Source: Loktanella sp. Alg231-35
GTDB taxonomy: Bacteria > Pseudomonadota > Alphaproteobacteria > Rhodobacterales > Rhodobacteraceae
Direction: 5' to 3'
DNA: 64,000 bases
Assembly (NCBI RefSeq): GCF_900143545.1
Contig: NZ_FREV01000008.1
Span: 21,372 to 85,371 of the forward strand
The notes under the pieces are model-generated. The model was not told the DNA's origin and did not search any database. It saw only the letters and a list, made by a program, of their open reading frames with translations. The translations under genes and the position numbers were made by a program. Positions within the stretch are counted from its first letter, which is position 1. Each line of letters begins with the position of its first letter. Shown here one piece after another: positions 42,473 through 53,000 of this stretch.

Positions 42473-43159
42473 ATGTGCAACCTCTATTCAGCGACTACAA
42501 ATGTCCAAGCCATGCGGGAACTGTTCCGCGTCAAGCCTGAAAATGATCGATTGGGTAACGCAGAACCAAGAACAGCAATCTGGCCGAAATACCCAGGACC
42601 GGTGGTGCGTACTGACGACGGAGGTGAACGCGAACTGGTCGAAATGAACTGGGGATTTCTGACCAAAAGTGTAAGCAAGAAGACCGGCAAAGAGCTGAAG
42701 CCGCAGGCTTGGAACAATGCCCGCGATGACAAGGTGAGGACCAACGGGCTTTGGAAGAACAGCTTCTTGAAGCGCCGATGCTTGATCCCGGCCAGCAGTT
42801 TCCGTGAAGCCAAAGGCAAACGTCCGGCGACTGACTTCTGGTTTGCACTCATGGGTGACGAACCACGGCCGCCGTTTGCGATGGCTGGGCTGTGGCAACC
42901 AACGCCCCCTGCCCTGGCGACGTCGCTTGATACTCCCACGGGCCTCTCTCATACCGTGGTCACGACGACTTCAAACGACATCGTGCGTCCAGTGCATCCC
43001 TCCAGGATGGTTGTTATCCTTGATCCATCTGACTATGAAACCTGGCTTAACGGCTCGCCTGAAGAAGCCCTCGCGCTTTTGCGCCCGTATCCCTCTGATC
43101 GTATGAAAATCGTCATGGATGGGATAGGCATTCTGCGTGACGGCGAGCCCTCCGATTAG
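42473..43159 (+). CDS. SOS response-associated peptidase (SRAP / YedK-HMCES family)
   Basis: 228 residues. Key features: Cys2 exposed after Met removal (MCNLYSATT), AWNNARDDKVRT holding the active Asn, the IPASSFREAKGK segment with Glu, and RPVHPSRMVVIL with His. SRAP proteins form a thiazolidine crosslink through Cys2 with abasic sites in single-stranded DNA and protect them. 28 bases after the unknown gene on the same strand, so perhaps co-transcribed. A protector of single-stranded DNA next to a transfer operon makes functional sense, though SRAP genes are also common elsewhere. Confidence 0.88.
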   Translation: MCNLYSATTNVQAMRELFRVKPENDRLGNAEPRTAIWPKYPGPVVRTDDGGERELVEMNWGFLTKSVSKKTGKELKPQAWNNARDDKVRTNGLWKNSFLKRRCLIPASSFREAKGKRPATDFWFALMGDEPRPPFAMAGLWQPTPPALATSLDTPTGLSHTVVTTTSNDIVRPVHPSRMVVILDPSDYETWLNGSPEEALALLRPYPSDRMKIVMDGIGILRDGEPSD

Positions 43160-43197
43160 CGATTGGTTTCCAGAATATTGTTCACTTTCTGTTCCTG

Positions 43198-43530
43198 TTG
43201 TCTATATCTCGATCATGCCTGCTTCGCGCCCACCCTGCAAAGCCGTTCCGAACCATAAAGGACGCCGCCAAAGCAGGTCAGATTGTTGAAATTAAATGCA
43301 ACCTATGCCGACGTGGTATGAATTTTATGGCGTCCGACTTGGTTCAGGTCATTGATCCACGTCATCCGGTGCATATCCCGCCATTTGCGTGCTCGAAGTG
43401 CAAAACAATGGAATATGTTCACATCAACACCCGAACGCCCAGTTTGGGCGATGTTGGCCGACTACCGGTTCGCAAGCTACAAGGGCAGCGGCAAACATGG
43501 GTCTGGAAAGCCGGTGTTTTGGGCGAATAG
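43198..43530 (+). CDS. Small protein with two Cys-x2-Cys motifs (zinc-ribbon-like)
   Basis: 110 residues from a TTG at 43198; the true start is uncertain, as the region before TIKDAAKAGQIVEIKCNLC has no good ribosome site. Two metal-type pairs, CNLC (about residue 34) and CSKC (about 64), flank MNFMASDLVQVIDPRHPVHI. The C-terminus is HINTRTPSLGDVGRLPVRKL. No known name. The gene ends about 60 bases before recognisable IS110 sequence on the other strand. Confidence 0.6.
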   Translation: MSISRSCLLRAHPAKPFRTIKDAAKAGQIVEIKCNLCRRGMNFMASDLVQVIDPRHPVHIPPFACSKCKTMEYVHINTRTPSLGDVGRLPVRKLQGQRQTWVWKAGVLGE

Positions 43531-43593
43531 ACGAAAAAAATTCCGTGGCACTCTGGAGGTTGCTCCGGTAAAGGGCAGGATCGTAGTTTGCGC

Positions 43594-43890
43594 AGCATCG
43601 TTGTAATCGTTCTTCTGGCCCTTGTTGAACGGCTGCACGTTGACCGCTGGAATGATCCGAGGCTCGAACCCCATCTTGCGCAACGTGCGGCTGACAAAAT
43701 GCGCGCTCATGCAGGCTTCCATACCCACAATGCAATGTGGAAGTTCCTCAAACGTCGAGATCAACGCCATACGCTTGATCTTCTTGCGCAACACGAGCTG
43801 TCCGCTCTTATCAAAACCAACCAAGTGAAACACGTCTTTGCCGATATCAACGCCAATCGACATCAGCTCATCAAAATCATTCTTTGCCAT
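43594..43890 (-). pseudogene. IS110-family transposase, 5' fragment only
   Basis: From the ATG at 43890 the frame encodes the IS110 DEDD N-terminal domain: MSIGVDIGKDVFHLVGFDKS, GMEACMSAHFVSRTLRKMGF, KGQKNDYNDAA. Homology stops at 43594, right after NDYNDA, where the family continues with DAEAI-type helices; the remaining open frame to 43477 is unrelated. About 100 of some 340 residues remain, without the Ser-containing C-terminal domain, so it is dead. Confidence 0.85.
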
Positions 43891-44291
43891 GCTACTTCTC
43901 CTATTTGCAGTATAGGCCAAGCCTAACCTGCTGGGTGAAGCAGCCGGTACATCCCATTAGTGCCCGATGCCGCGCTTCGCATGAATGTCCGATCCTCAAC
44001 TAATGGAAAGAAATGGTGACAAATTCGATCTGAGATTGGCCAAAGGTTTGTGAGACAGGAATTTGCAATGGCTTTAATGGAAGAGATGCTTGTGACAAAA
44101 GGGACCGTTTTGGGCGCCTAGGTATTGAACAGGGGTTTGTGTCCGCTGCAATAGAAGACTGGGCTCATCTTCTTACAACACTACCCTTTATGGCTCTGCA
44201 ATGCTGACCGTTCACAACCACTGCTCATCTGCAGAGGATGTCTTTGCCAATAGGCAATCTTCCGACATGCGCAATCTAGATGGTGACTGGT
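43891..44291. other. Intergenic gap, nothing identified
   Basis: 401 bases between the IS110 relic start and the end of the nuclease gene. No gene, strong hairpin or repeat was seen. It may hold part of the IS110 left end. Confidence 0.4.
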
Positions 44292-47200
44292 CTAAACGAA
44301 GTCGAACGTGTCAGAACCAAGGCTGATGCCGATAACGAGTGGATCATGGTCTGATGCGGCAAAGACATCCGCTCCATTGTAGAAGCCAGCGTCATTGAAC
44401 CCAGAGTTATAATTCAGCAAATCAGGTTCCTCGGCGTTGATGTGCCACTCAGCGAGACCCGTGATCTGGCTCGTCAAACTGTCCGACGACAACGCGTGAT
44501 CCAGGGCGCCCCTTTGGCCATCAAAGACGAAGCTGAACGCATCTTCCGCACCGGTGAAGTCTTCGATCAGGTTGGCGTATCCAGCTGCTTCAAGAGCCTG
44601 TAGCGGGTCTTCCTGACTATAGGCATTCAGATCGCCAAGGATAAGGACATCCGGATCGCCCGTTCCCAATGGGTCGGTTGCAAGCCAGGCTGCCAATTGG
44701 TCGGCCGCGTCTGTGCGTACCTGGTTCCAGAAACCCTGTCCGTCCCCGCTGTCACTGTTGGGATCAAGCGGATCACCTGCTGTCAGCCCGCTTGGTCCCT
44801 TGGACTTGAAGTGATTGACTGCGACGGTGAAAACCTCTCCGTCGGCATTCTCAAACGATGTCGCGATAGCCGGGCGGTTGCGCTGTTGGCCGCCATCATC
44901 GAATATGAAGAAGTCTGAACTGAGCTCAGTCACACTGCTGAGTTTGTAGATGATACCGTTTGAGATCGCGTCGGTACCAATGGGGCCACCGTCGTCAGTC
45001 GGATCGACATAACCGTAAACTTCGGCCCCCAGCCGCGTGTTTAGCGCGTCGACCAAAGCTGCAATCGCGGAATCGGCCCCAAAGCCGTTGTTCTCAACTT
45101 CTTGCAGCCCGATGATATCACCATCCAGTTCGACCAGCGCGTTAACCAGCTTTTCCGTCTGGCGGGCGAGGTCCTCCTCCGTGAAAGCACCGCGTTCGCC
45201 CAAAGTGGTAAAGTAATTGAGTGCGTTGAAGCTGACGACTGTCAGGTCCCCTCCGACATCTGGTGGGGTTACATCGCGCGCGCCTTCGTTGGTGGCACTG
45301 TCGATTTGCAGAACTTCGGTCGGGATGACTTTGTATTCGCCAAAGCTAAAGCTGAGCACGCCCTCAATCGGAGCCGTGATTTCGGACCCAAGGCGCAGTG
45401 TCGGACCATCCGCTGTGAACGTATCACCGGACCCAAGGATGCCGTCGCCATCGTCACCTGCGCCGGTGTTCGCAATATAACCGAAGGTGGACGGATTGCT
45501 GCCACCCGCCCCGTCATCGATCGTGATGCGATTGGCAAGGTTCGCCGCCTGCAATTCGTCTATAAGCTCCGCCTGCGTTTGCGCATCATAGATTTGCGTT
45601 GGCTGAATTTGCGACCCCGCGCTGACTGTCAACTCGCCGAACCGGTCAAAGTTGAAGTTCTCGATGATCGTCAAAGGTTCGGACCCGTCGGTTGTGACGG
45701 ACACGCGCATGCCCTCAAGCGCCTCGAGGTTTGCAGTGCCGCTGAGTGGCAGAGTGATCTGGCTGGCCGTTGGCAAGGCTGCGGTGCCCAGAATGCTTTC
45801 TGTCGCGGCTGTGATCTGCGTGAAGTCAAAGAATTCTGACACCGCACCTTCGACATAGACCACATCCGTGATCGTGACGGTTGGGGCGCCACCCGTGAAG
45901 ATAAATATCCCTTCAGAGGTCGCCAAGTCAGCGTCCACATCGGAGTCTTCCTCTTGCAGGTAGTAACCATTGGACATGATAGCTGTCACAACGCCGGTTA
46001 CGCCGACGGTGAGCCCGCTCAGAGGTGACGCGTCACCTGCGCCCTGAACCTCATGAATTCTGGCTTGTTGCACCGGGTCAACCGCGTCATTGGCCGCACC
46101 ACGCGTGTCTGCCTCGGGTCCTGACCACGTGCCGTCGGCCTGTTTTTGCAAGGATTGACCAATTGCGGTTGTCCCGGTTTCTGCGACGCCGATATCCGTC
46201 GAAGTCAGGCCCACCGCAGGCCCATCGGTCGCGGTCAGCGCACCTTCGTAAGACAGGAATTCCACAACGCTTCCGTCTGGCCGCACCAAGGCGATGCCAT
46301 CGGGCGACCCGTTTTGAATGCCGGGTGCATCAACCGCGACATAACCGGTGTCCCCACTGCCTTGCAGGGTCTCTCCTGTCAGCGAGATGGTGTTGTAGCT
46401 CGCACCGTTGCTACCGTTATAGAGCACAAGCGACCAGCCGGTGAGGTCGAGCCCGACCGGACCTGCCACCTCGACGAATTCACCAACGTCACTGCCCGCA
46501 TTGTCATAGTGGAATTCGTTGATCGACAGATCCTGCGGAGAACCACCAGCGTCATTGACCGCACCGCTTGTGTTGGTATCGAGCGCAGCCCATGTGCCAT
46601 CTGCTTGCTTCTGCAGCGATCCACCAATGGGTGTGCTGCCACTTTCCTCGGCGCCGATATCGACTGATGTCAGGCCAACCGCCGTGCCATTGGTCGCCGT
46701 CAACTGGCCTTCGTAGGAAAGGAATTCGACAACCTCGCCCAAGTCATTGATCAACGCAATGCCGTCCGGGCTGCCGTTCTGCAGTCCATTTGACGGCAGG
46801 TCTACAACCGAGAACCCCACCCCATCGGTCGGATTGCCCAACGTCCCATCAAGCGCAATGGTATTATATACGGTCCCGTTGCTGCCGTTATAAAGCTCAA
46901 GGGTCCAGCCCGACAGACTGGCCCCTTCAACGCCTGCGACCTCGATGAATTCACCGACATCAGAACCTTCATTATCGTAATGAAACTCGTTGATAAATGC
47001 GTTGGCCTGAAGATCCGGCCCGGAATTCACAGCGCCACTCGTGTTTTCGTCCAGCGCAACCCAGGTTCCGTCTGCCTGCCGCTGCAAAGAGCCCCCGACA
47101 GGCGAGCCGCCATTTTCGGCCGCGCCAATATCTTCGGACGTCAGACCCGCGGCTGTGCCGTTTGCCGCGGTAAGTACGCCTTCGTATGATAGGAACTCGA

Positions 47201-48956
47201 CGACCTCGCCCACTTCATTGATCAGCGCGATCCCGTCCGGACTGCCGTTCTGCAGGCCATTGGTCGGCAAATCGACCACCGTAAAGCCGACACCATCTGT
47301 GGGATTATCCAACGTGCCCGACAAGGCAATGGTGTTGTACACGGTTCCGTTGCTGCCGTTGTAAAGCTCAAGCGTCCACCCCGTGAGGTCCGCGCCCGCA
47401 GTGCCCGCAACTTCAATGAACTCGCCGACATCCGAGCCGGCATTATCGTAGTGAAATTCGTTCAGGAAGGCGGATGTTTGCACCGGACCTAGCTGCTGAC
47501 CTGTGTTGGTCGCACCGCTTGTATCTGCGTCCAAAGCGGCCCAGATGAATTCGTCTTCAACACCGACGCGCTGGACTGATGCCCCGATTGGCGCGCCGAT
47601 CTGGGCGACGCCCACATCCTGCGACATAAGACCGGCTGCCGGACCATCCACTGCCGTCATCTCACCCTCATATGAGATGAACTCGACAACCTCTCCCAGA
47701 CCATTCACCAGCGCGATCCCATCGGGCGCTCCGTTTTGCAGCCCGTTCGATGGCAAATCCGCGACCGAGAACCCGAAGCCGCCAGCGGAATCGGCTATCA
47801 CGCCGGACAGGTCAATCGTGTTGTAGGCGCTGCCGTTGCTGCCGTTGTACAGAACCAGTTCCCAGCCCGTCAGATCCAACCCGGCAGTGCCAGCAACCTC
47901 AATGAATTCGCCGGTGTCGCCTCCGACATTGTCATAGTGAAATTCATTGATCCAAGCCTTTGGCAATGGCCCATCTTCAACATCTGTCACTGTAACGGTC
48001 ACATCGTCAGAGGCTGATGCCCCATGCTCATCCGTGACTGTGACAGTCACTTCATAGTCATTATCCTGATCTGCATCAGCCGGCATTTCAAAGTCTGGTG
48101 CTTGCACGAATGTCAGCAGCCCAGAATTCGGATCGATGTCAAACAACACCGCGTCAGTGCCTGAGATCGTATAGGTCAACATGGCTCCGGTATCGATATC
48201 GGCCCCCATGGCGGTAAGAACCTCGGTGAGGTTCTCGGGGATGCTAACCATTTGCGGCACATCGAGTGTTGGTGCGTCATTCTCTCCGGTCACTGTGATG
48301 ATGACCGTTGCGGTTTGGGTCGATCCATTGTCGTCAGTGACGGTGTAGGTCAGCTCAGTTGTGGCGGTCTCGCCCATGGCAAGGTTCTCAAATGCGCCAT
48401 CTGCGGAATAGGTGACTGTACCGTTGGCGTTGAGAACGGCACTGCCGGTGAGGCCGCTTGTATCGATGCTTTCGATCCGGAGCGCATCACCGTCAAAATC
48501 GAAATCATTGTCGGTCAGTCCCGAAAGAACAGTCGGCCCGTCCTCTGAAGCCGAGCGCGCATCATCGCGCGCCAACACCGCATTATTTTCGCCCCGCAAA
48601 TTGACGGTGTAGTCGTCATCTTCAAAGTAAAGCTCTTCGGCAGAGTAAACCCGGCTGGTTTCACCGTTGATGGTGACTTTCGCCCTACCCTGGCCGTTGA
48701 TGCCAGAGACCTGGGCCGCCTCAACACTGCCGCTGTAGACGACCTGATCAAACCCGCGACCGCCGAAAATGCGATCTCCATCGCCCGCACGGATCGTGTC
48801 ATCGCCACGCCCCCCGAATATGATATCCGGGCCGCCGCCCCCATCAATTACGTCATCGCCATTGCGGCCAAATATGATGTTGCGCCCAGCAGTACCAATC
48901 AGCGTATTGTCACCGTTGTCACCAAAAATAATCCCAAGTGTAAACTTCCGAGCCAT
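44292..48956 (-). CDS. Giant secreted nuclease: RTX repeats, cadherin-like domains, four lamin-tail-like repeats, ExeM/NucH-type nuclease
   Basis: 1554 residues from the ATG at 48956 (MARKFTLGIIFGDNGDN, GGGGGAT upstream); the frame is open to 49253 but that part is not protein-like. In order: RTX calcium repeats at 8-75 (NGDDVIDGGGGPDIIFGGRG); Ig/cadherin-like domains 120-325 (TVTDDNGSTQTATVIITVTG); four repeats of about 155 residues from 334 to 955, each opening NEFHYDN-G-D-GEFIEVAG, like LTD domains; an OB-like domain (GVVTAIMSNGYYLQEEDSDV); and an endonuclease/exonuclease/phosphatase domain from about 1235 with IIGLQEVENN, VNHFKSKGPSG, LGDLNAYSQED and ASDHDPLVIG, all metal and catalytic residues present. 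No N-terminal signal peptide; type I secretion is likely. Probably degrades extracellular DNA for phosphate or biofilm remodelling. Confidence 0.93.
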   Translation of the reverse strand: MARKFTLGIIFGDNGDNTLIGTAGRNIIFGRNGDDVIDGGGGPDIIFGGRGDDTIRAGDGDRIFGGRGFDQVVYSGSVEAAQVSGINGQGRAKVTINGETSRVYSAEELYFEDDDYTVNLRGENNAVLARDDARSASEDGPTVLSGLTDNDFDFDGDALRIESIDTSGLTGSAVLNANGTVTYSADGAFENLAMGETATTELTYTVTDDNGSTQTATVIITVTGENDAPTLDVPQMVSIPENLTEVLTAMGADIDTGAMLTYTISGTDAVLFDIDPNSGLLTFVQAPDFEMPADADQDNDYEVTVTVTDEHGASASDDVTVTVTDVEDGPLPKAWINEFHYDNVGGDTGEFIEVAGTAGLDLTGWELVLYNGSNGSAYNTIDLSGVIADSAGGFGFSVADLPSNGLQNGAPDGIALVNGLGEVVEFISYEGEMTAVDGPAAGLMSQDVGVAQIGAPIGASVQRVGVEDEFIWAALDADTSGATNTGQQLGPVQTSAFLNEFHYDNAGSDVGEFIEVAGTAGADLTGWTLELYNGSNGTVYNTIALSGTLDNPTDGVGFTVVDLPTNGLQNGSPDGIALINEVGEVVEFLSYEGVLTAANGTAAGLTSEDIGAAENGGSPVGGSLQRQADGTWVALDENTSGAVNSGPDLQANAFINEFHYDNEGSDVGEFIEVAGVEGASLSGWTLELYNGSNGTVYNTIALDGTLGNPTDGVGFSVVDLPSNGLQNGSPDGIALINDLGEVVEFLSYEGQLTATNGTAVGLTSVDIGAEESGSTPIGGSLQKQADGTWAALDTNTSGAVNDAGGSPQDLSINEFHYDNAGSDVGEFVEVAGPVGLDLTGWSLVLYNGSNGASYNTISLTGETLQGSGDTGYVAVDAPGIQNGSPDGIALVRPDGSVVEFLSYEGALTATDGPAVGLTSTDIGVAETGTTAIGQSLQKQADGTWSGPEADTRGAANDAVDPVQQARIHEVQGAGDASPLSGLTVGVTGVVTAIMSNGYYLQEEDSDVDADLATSEGIFIFTGGAPTVTITDVVYVEGAVSEFFDFTQITAATESILGTAALPTASQITLPLSGTANLEALEGMRVSVTTDGSEPLTIIENFNFDRFGELTVSAGSQIQPTQIYDAQTQAELIDELQAANLANRITIDDGAGGSNPSTFGYIANTGAGDDGDGILGSGDTFTADGPTLRLGSEITAPIEGVLSFSFGEYKVIPTEVLQIDSATNEGARDVTPPDVGGDLTVVSFNALNYFTTLGERGAFTEEDLARQTEKLVNALVELDGDIIGLQEVENNGFGADSAIAALVDALNTRLGAEVYGYVDPTDDGGPIGTDAISNGIIYKLSSVTELSSDFFIFDDGGQQRNRPAIATSFENADGEVFTVAVNHFKSKGPSGLTAGDPLDPNSDSGDGQGFWNQVRTDAADQLAAWLATDPLGTGDPDVLILGDLNAYSQEDPLQALEAAGYANLIEDFTGAEDAFSFVFDGQRGALDHALSSDSLTSQITGLAEWHINAEEPDLLNYNSGFNDAGFYNGADVFAASDHDPLVIGISLGSDTFDFV
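46080..47960 (-). repeat. Four tandem ~470-bp coding repeats in the nuclease gene
   Basis: Starts near 47955, 47475, 47000 and 46530 (minus-strand order). Each encodes the NEFHYDN ... LYNGSNG ... YNTI ... GLQNGSPDGIALIN ... VEFLSYEG sequence. DNA identity between neighbouring units is high over long blocks, which favours unequal recombination and copy-number change. Confidence 0.9.
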
Positions 48957-49327
48957 AGAAATATCCCCCAATCCAATACCCTCCATCAAAGGCGAAGTGA
49001 GCATATCCATGCAACGTTTATTTGATGCTTGTTCAAAAGCCGGGGAAATCCGCCTCATCTGAGCACCGTGACAAGGAGGCAACTCTGACATTCCCCAAAT
49101 CCAGGACCACAAGGCTGGCACCCACATGAGTATCAGAGGCATGATCCCTAAAGACGACATAGCCACGCGCCTGCTGTCCGGGTCGTATCTGATCGATGGC
49201 GACCAAATCACCGCGCTGCATGACGCGCCGTGGCCCGTCGTATTCCTGCACAAGGGAACGCCATCAACGACACCGAAACACGATTGTCAGATTGACCGGA
49301 CTCTCTGTTCTTCAAATTGATGGCCGG

Positions 49328-49620
49328 GCTGTCACAGATCTAGGGTACAGTGACACCTGTGCTGTCGATTAATAGATGCAATGGCACGGATGAACCGCGA
49401 TACGGAATGGCCACCAATAACGTCCTTTGCCGCCGACATAAGGTGTAAAGTCCAGCACGGACCACTCAAGACCCGCTAAAGCTAACAGACTTTCAACGAA
49501 GCCTGTGGTCTGGCGCAAAGGCAAGCCGAACAGCACTTTGATCGTCAGGCATGCTTGGACCGCAGCGTCAAACCAGTTTGATAGCGACCCACGTTGCTTC
49601 AGGATCCTGTTGTAATCTGA
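49328..49620 (-). pseudogene. IS5-family transposase fragment with internal deletion
   Basis: Reading from 49620: LKQRGSLSNWFD, then directly AAVQACLTIKVLFGLPLRQT and GFVESLLALAGLEWSVLDF, then decay with frameshifts to a piece reading PLHLLIDSTGV. The roughly 20 residues normally between WFD and SDAAVQ (the GKRGRQ segment) are missing, and the rest is broken. Same subfamily as the relic near 61 kb. Confidence 0.75.
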
Positions 49621-49734
49621 CCAGTTTGTGGACTTGTAAGTCGTAGGTGCCCAATTGCTAATCCATGCCAGCTAGCATACTGGATTCGCAACATGAATCC
49701 CATCAGTTGATTTGTGCAACAAAGCCGGTCGCTA

Positions 49735-49764
49735 GCCCAGCGAACCATAATCGGTTCGCTGGGC
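49735..49764. repeat. Perfect 12-bp inverted repeat (hairpin)
   Basis: GCCCAGCGAACC, loop ATAATC, GGTTCGCTGGGC. No T-run on either side, so a terminator is not certain. Could be an IS end remnant, a protein site, or a terminator for the gene series on either side. Confidence 0.8.
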
Positions 49765-50024
49765 CAGTAGGCTGCCGATAGCACGCTTCAAGAGCATGTC
49801 ATCCGTGAGTGGCGGCCCGGTGTTGCTTGCGTTCAATTGAATTAGTGTCGGCTTGCATTAACGCCCCCAGATATCGACACACCGATTGCGTGAACGACCA
49901 TAGGCATCATGTTTTATCGGCGTCTTCAACACCGCCATGAGATCCCGCCCCTCTGGGGCCATCACCAAACTGTCAGCTATAGCTATTTTCCGCATGCCCA
50001 ATTCAATTCTCAAACTGTGGTGTG

Positions 50025-53000
50025 TCAGAACTTCATTTCCAAGTTTGCGCCCATTGTAACATTTCCATCAGAGTTGAAACCAGCATCGCCGTTGATTTGA
50101 GCTGGTCCAATTTGACGGCTTGCCCTCGCCCGGAGATTCCCTAGGAAGTAGTCGTTACCCTTTTCACCATCTAGCTCGATGGCATATGTCAATTCACTGT
50201 CTTCATCGGCACTTTCGATCCCAAGAGATCCACCGATACCGCAAACACCATCCAAGTTGCCAAGTGATTGATAGCAGGCAATGCGTGGATTGAACCAAAG
50301 ATAGCTTGCGTCGTTGTTAACAAGTCGATCTGTTCTGATTTCAGCAAAAATGCGCCCACCAGAAATCGCATCCAGCTCAAGATCACCGGCTTCTGACAAA
50401 GCGCCAATCTCGGCGAGGACGTCTACGTCAGCGCCAGGGGTGTAGACATAGTCAAATCCGACACGAGGAGTGAGCTTGGTCTCGCCATATTCCAGTTCGC
50501 CAGAGATCGCAGCCCCGGCAAACCCTGCAACGTAACTGTAGTCGCCGGTGGCGGTGATCGTTCCAATGCTGCGGTCAAAGGCAAGATCGAACTCATGTCG
50601 ACCAGTCGCTGCGCCCAGATAGTAATCCAGGGACAGTTCTTCGTATAGGCGATTTGCGCCGTAGATACCCGCGTTTATGCCTAGTCCACGTATCTCGCCA
50701 GTGGCTCTGCTGGAAACATCCGATTGCGAAGCGTACATGCCAACAAAATAGCCAAAGACACTATCGCGGCCTCGGTAGTGTTCCTGACGGTAGGACAGGT
50801 TGATCGCCGTTTGTGTCTGACCTTGATTGGTATCAGAGAAACTCAGAGTGCCCTCAAAGACCTCGCGACGGTCTGTGATACAGTCATGCTCATCTCTCAA
50901 GAAATGGCCGTCTGCATTTGCGCCATCATCGTTAGCCAGAGCATCGAAGGCCCGCACGAGGCTGAAACTGTCTTCACAAGGCCCGCTATAGCCGTCCTCA
51001 TCAGTCAAAGCGCGGAACTCCACGCGGCGGTTGCGTGCTTTCCCAGCCGCCGTCGCATTGCTCGCGATTGGCTGGCTCTCACCATAGCCGCGTGCAATGT
51101 ATCCTGTAGCATCAATATCACGCGCCGTCAGAGCGCGCAAAACTGCTTCCACGCGGCGTTGGCTCAGGTCGAGGTTATAAGCGTTAGATGCATCACTATC
51201 CGTATGACCGGAGATTTCGAATGCGCTGCCAGGGCAGCTTGCGAGAATAGCCGCAATGGTATCCAATGTGCGGCGGCTTTCCGGTTTTATGATCGCCTTG
51301 TCCACGTCGAAAAGGATATTATCTGCTTCGATGTTCACTGCTGCCAGACACTGGTCATCGCCACGATCGCGCAAACGGTCCAGAGCATCGGCAGAATAGC
51401 CACTGATCTGATAACTTTGCATGGTCAGCGTGTTGGCAAGGTCTTCTTCAAGGATGACTTCGAGGTCCTCTTCGATACGTGAAATCAGATCGAAGGGCGT
51501 AACACCGATGATGACATTTGCAGTATCGCAGTTTGTGGGGTTCAGGACTTCGCAGATTTCGTAAGTGTAATTGTACACTCCACCCGTGGTGCCTGGAGCG
51601 ACTGTGATTTCGCCGGTTGCGGGGTCGAGCGTGATGCCGCCTGCAGCTGGTGTGACATCAAGGCCGAGCGTTGTTGTGCCGTCCTGTGCGGTGCCGGCTT
51701 CATTGACGGTGACATCTGTTCCAATGGTCGGGTTTGCGACGCCGCTGAGCGTGTCATTGGCCACGACGTTCGGAATTGTTCCTCCAGTAACACCCTCCAC
51801 AGAAGGGGGCGCATCATCATTCGCCACGATAGGCGTTGCTTCAACCACGACCGTCACTTCTGCGGTATCGCAGTTTGTGGGGTTGAGCACTTCGCAGATC
51901 TCGTAGGTGTAGACGTAAGTGCCTGCGGTTGTGCCTGGATCGACGGTTACTTCACCGTTTGCCGGGTCCAGTGAAATCCCGCCCGCTGTTGGTGTGACAT
52001 CGAGGCCGAGCGTTGTTGTGCCGTCCTGTGCGGTGCCTGTCACATTGACGGTAACATCCGTGCCGATAGTTGGGTTGGCCACGCCATCCACTGTGTCGTT
52101 GGCCACAACGTTGGGGATGGTTGCGCCCGTTGCGCCATCCACAGCCGCCGGTGTGTCATCGATGGCGTTGATATCGGTTGGGTCGACCACAACTGTCACT
52201 TCTGCGGTGTCGCAGTTGGTGGGGTTGAGGACTTCGCAGATCTCATAGGTATAGACGTAAGTGCCCGCGGTTGTGCCCGGTGCAACCACAAGCTCACCGT
52301 CCGCGTTCATGGTGACCGAGCCCGCCGACGGCGGGCTCACCAACCCCAGTGCCGTGATTCCGTCTGAGGCTGTGCCCGCACGGCTCAGCGTGATATCTGC
52401 CGGATTGACCACACCGCCGTTCAGCGTGTCGTTGCCCAGGACCGTCGCCGTAGCCCCACCGCTGAAGCCACTCACCGCCGCGGGTGTGTCATCCATCGCG
52501 TCGATGGCAACATCGTCGTTCTCAATAGTGTGAATCGCTACAGTCGAAGGCGGGGGTGTACAATCCAGCGCTGCAATCTGGACCGTGGGCGAAGATGGTG
52601 TTCCGATTTGAAGAACAATAGTCTCATCGGGTTCAAAGAAAGTATCCGCTGTGATTGTAATTGGCACTGTAAAGAATGAAGCGGCACTAACGCCGTCATA
52701 TAAACCAGCCGGAACTGTAATAGAAGTCGCCGTTTGAGCGAAGTCTACACCGAGGGTCGCGGTCCCACCAATGATAGTTACGGGGATGGTCACAGCGTTA
52801 GGGATTTGCCCTGCAATCACAACTTGCGGGAGGGACTGTGCTGCCGAGTTTTCTGGTGAAGACGTTGCAGTGCCCGTAAACTCCGCATAGGCAGCCAGCT
52901 GAATTTGAATATTGTCCAAAAAGTTCCCAACAGAACCAGGATTAGGTGTTTGAAATTGGATGCGATAAGTCCCCGATGGACCAGAAAATGTCGAAGAACC

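Larger units (their letters stand above)
48957..50024. other. 1-kb gap between the two giant genes, with an IS relic and a hairpin
   Basis: Holds the promoter side of the nuclease gene, a doubtful 64-codon open frame at 49126-49320 on the plus strand (MIPKDDIATRLLSGSYLIDG, AGAGG upstream of its second ATG), a degraded IS5-type fragment (49328-49620) and a perfect hairpin (49735-49764). Nothing else was identified. Confidence 0.5.

Noticed and set aside
45102..45839. 245-codon plus-strand open frame
   Set aside because: Antisense to the nuclease catalytic domain.
46080..47960. Possible CRISPR-like array
   Set aside because: The repeats are about 470 bp, in frame and encode protein domains; no short repeats with unique spacers were seen anywhere in the window.
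48957..49253. Upstream extension of the nuclease frame to 49253
   Set aside because: The extra 99 codons are not protein-like, while the ATG at 48956 has a ribosome site and starts directly before the RTX repeats.
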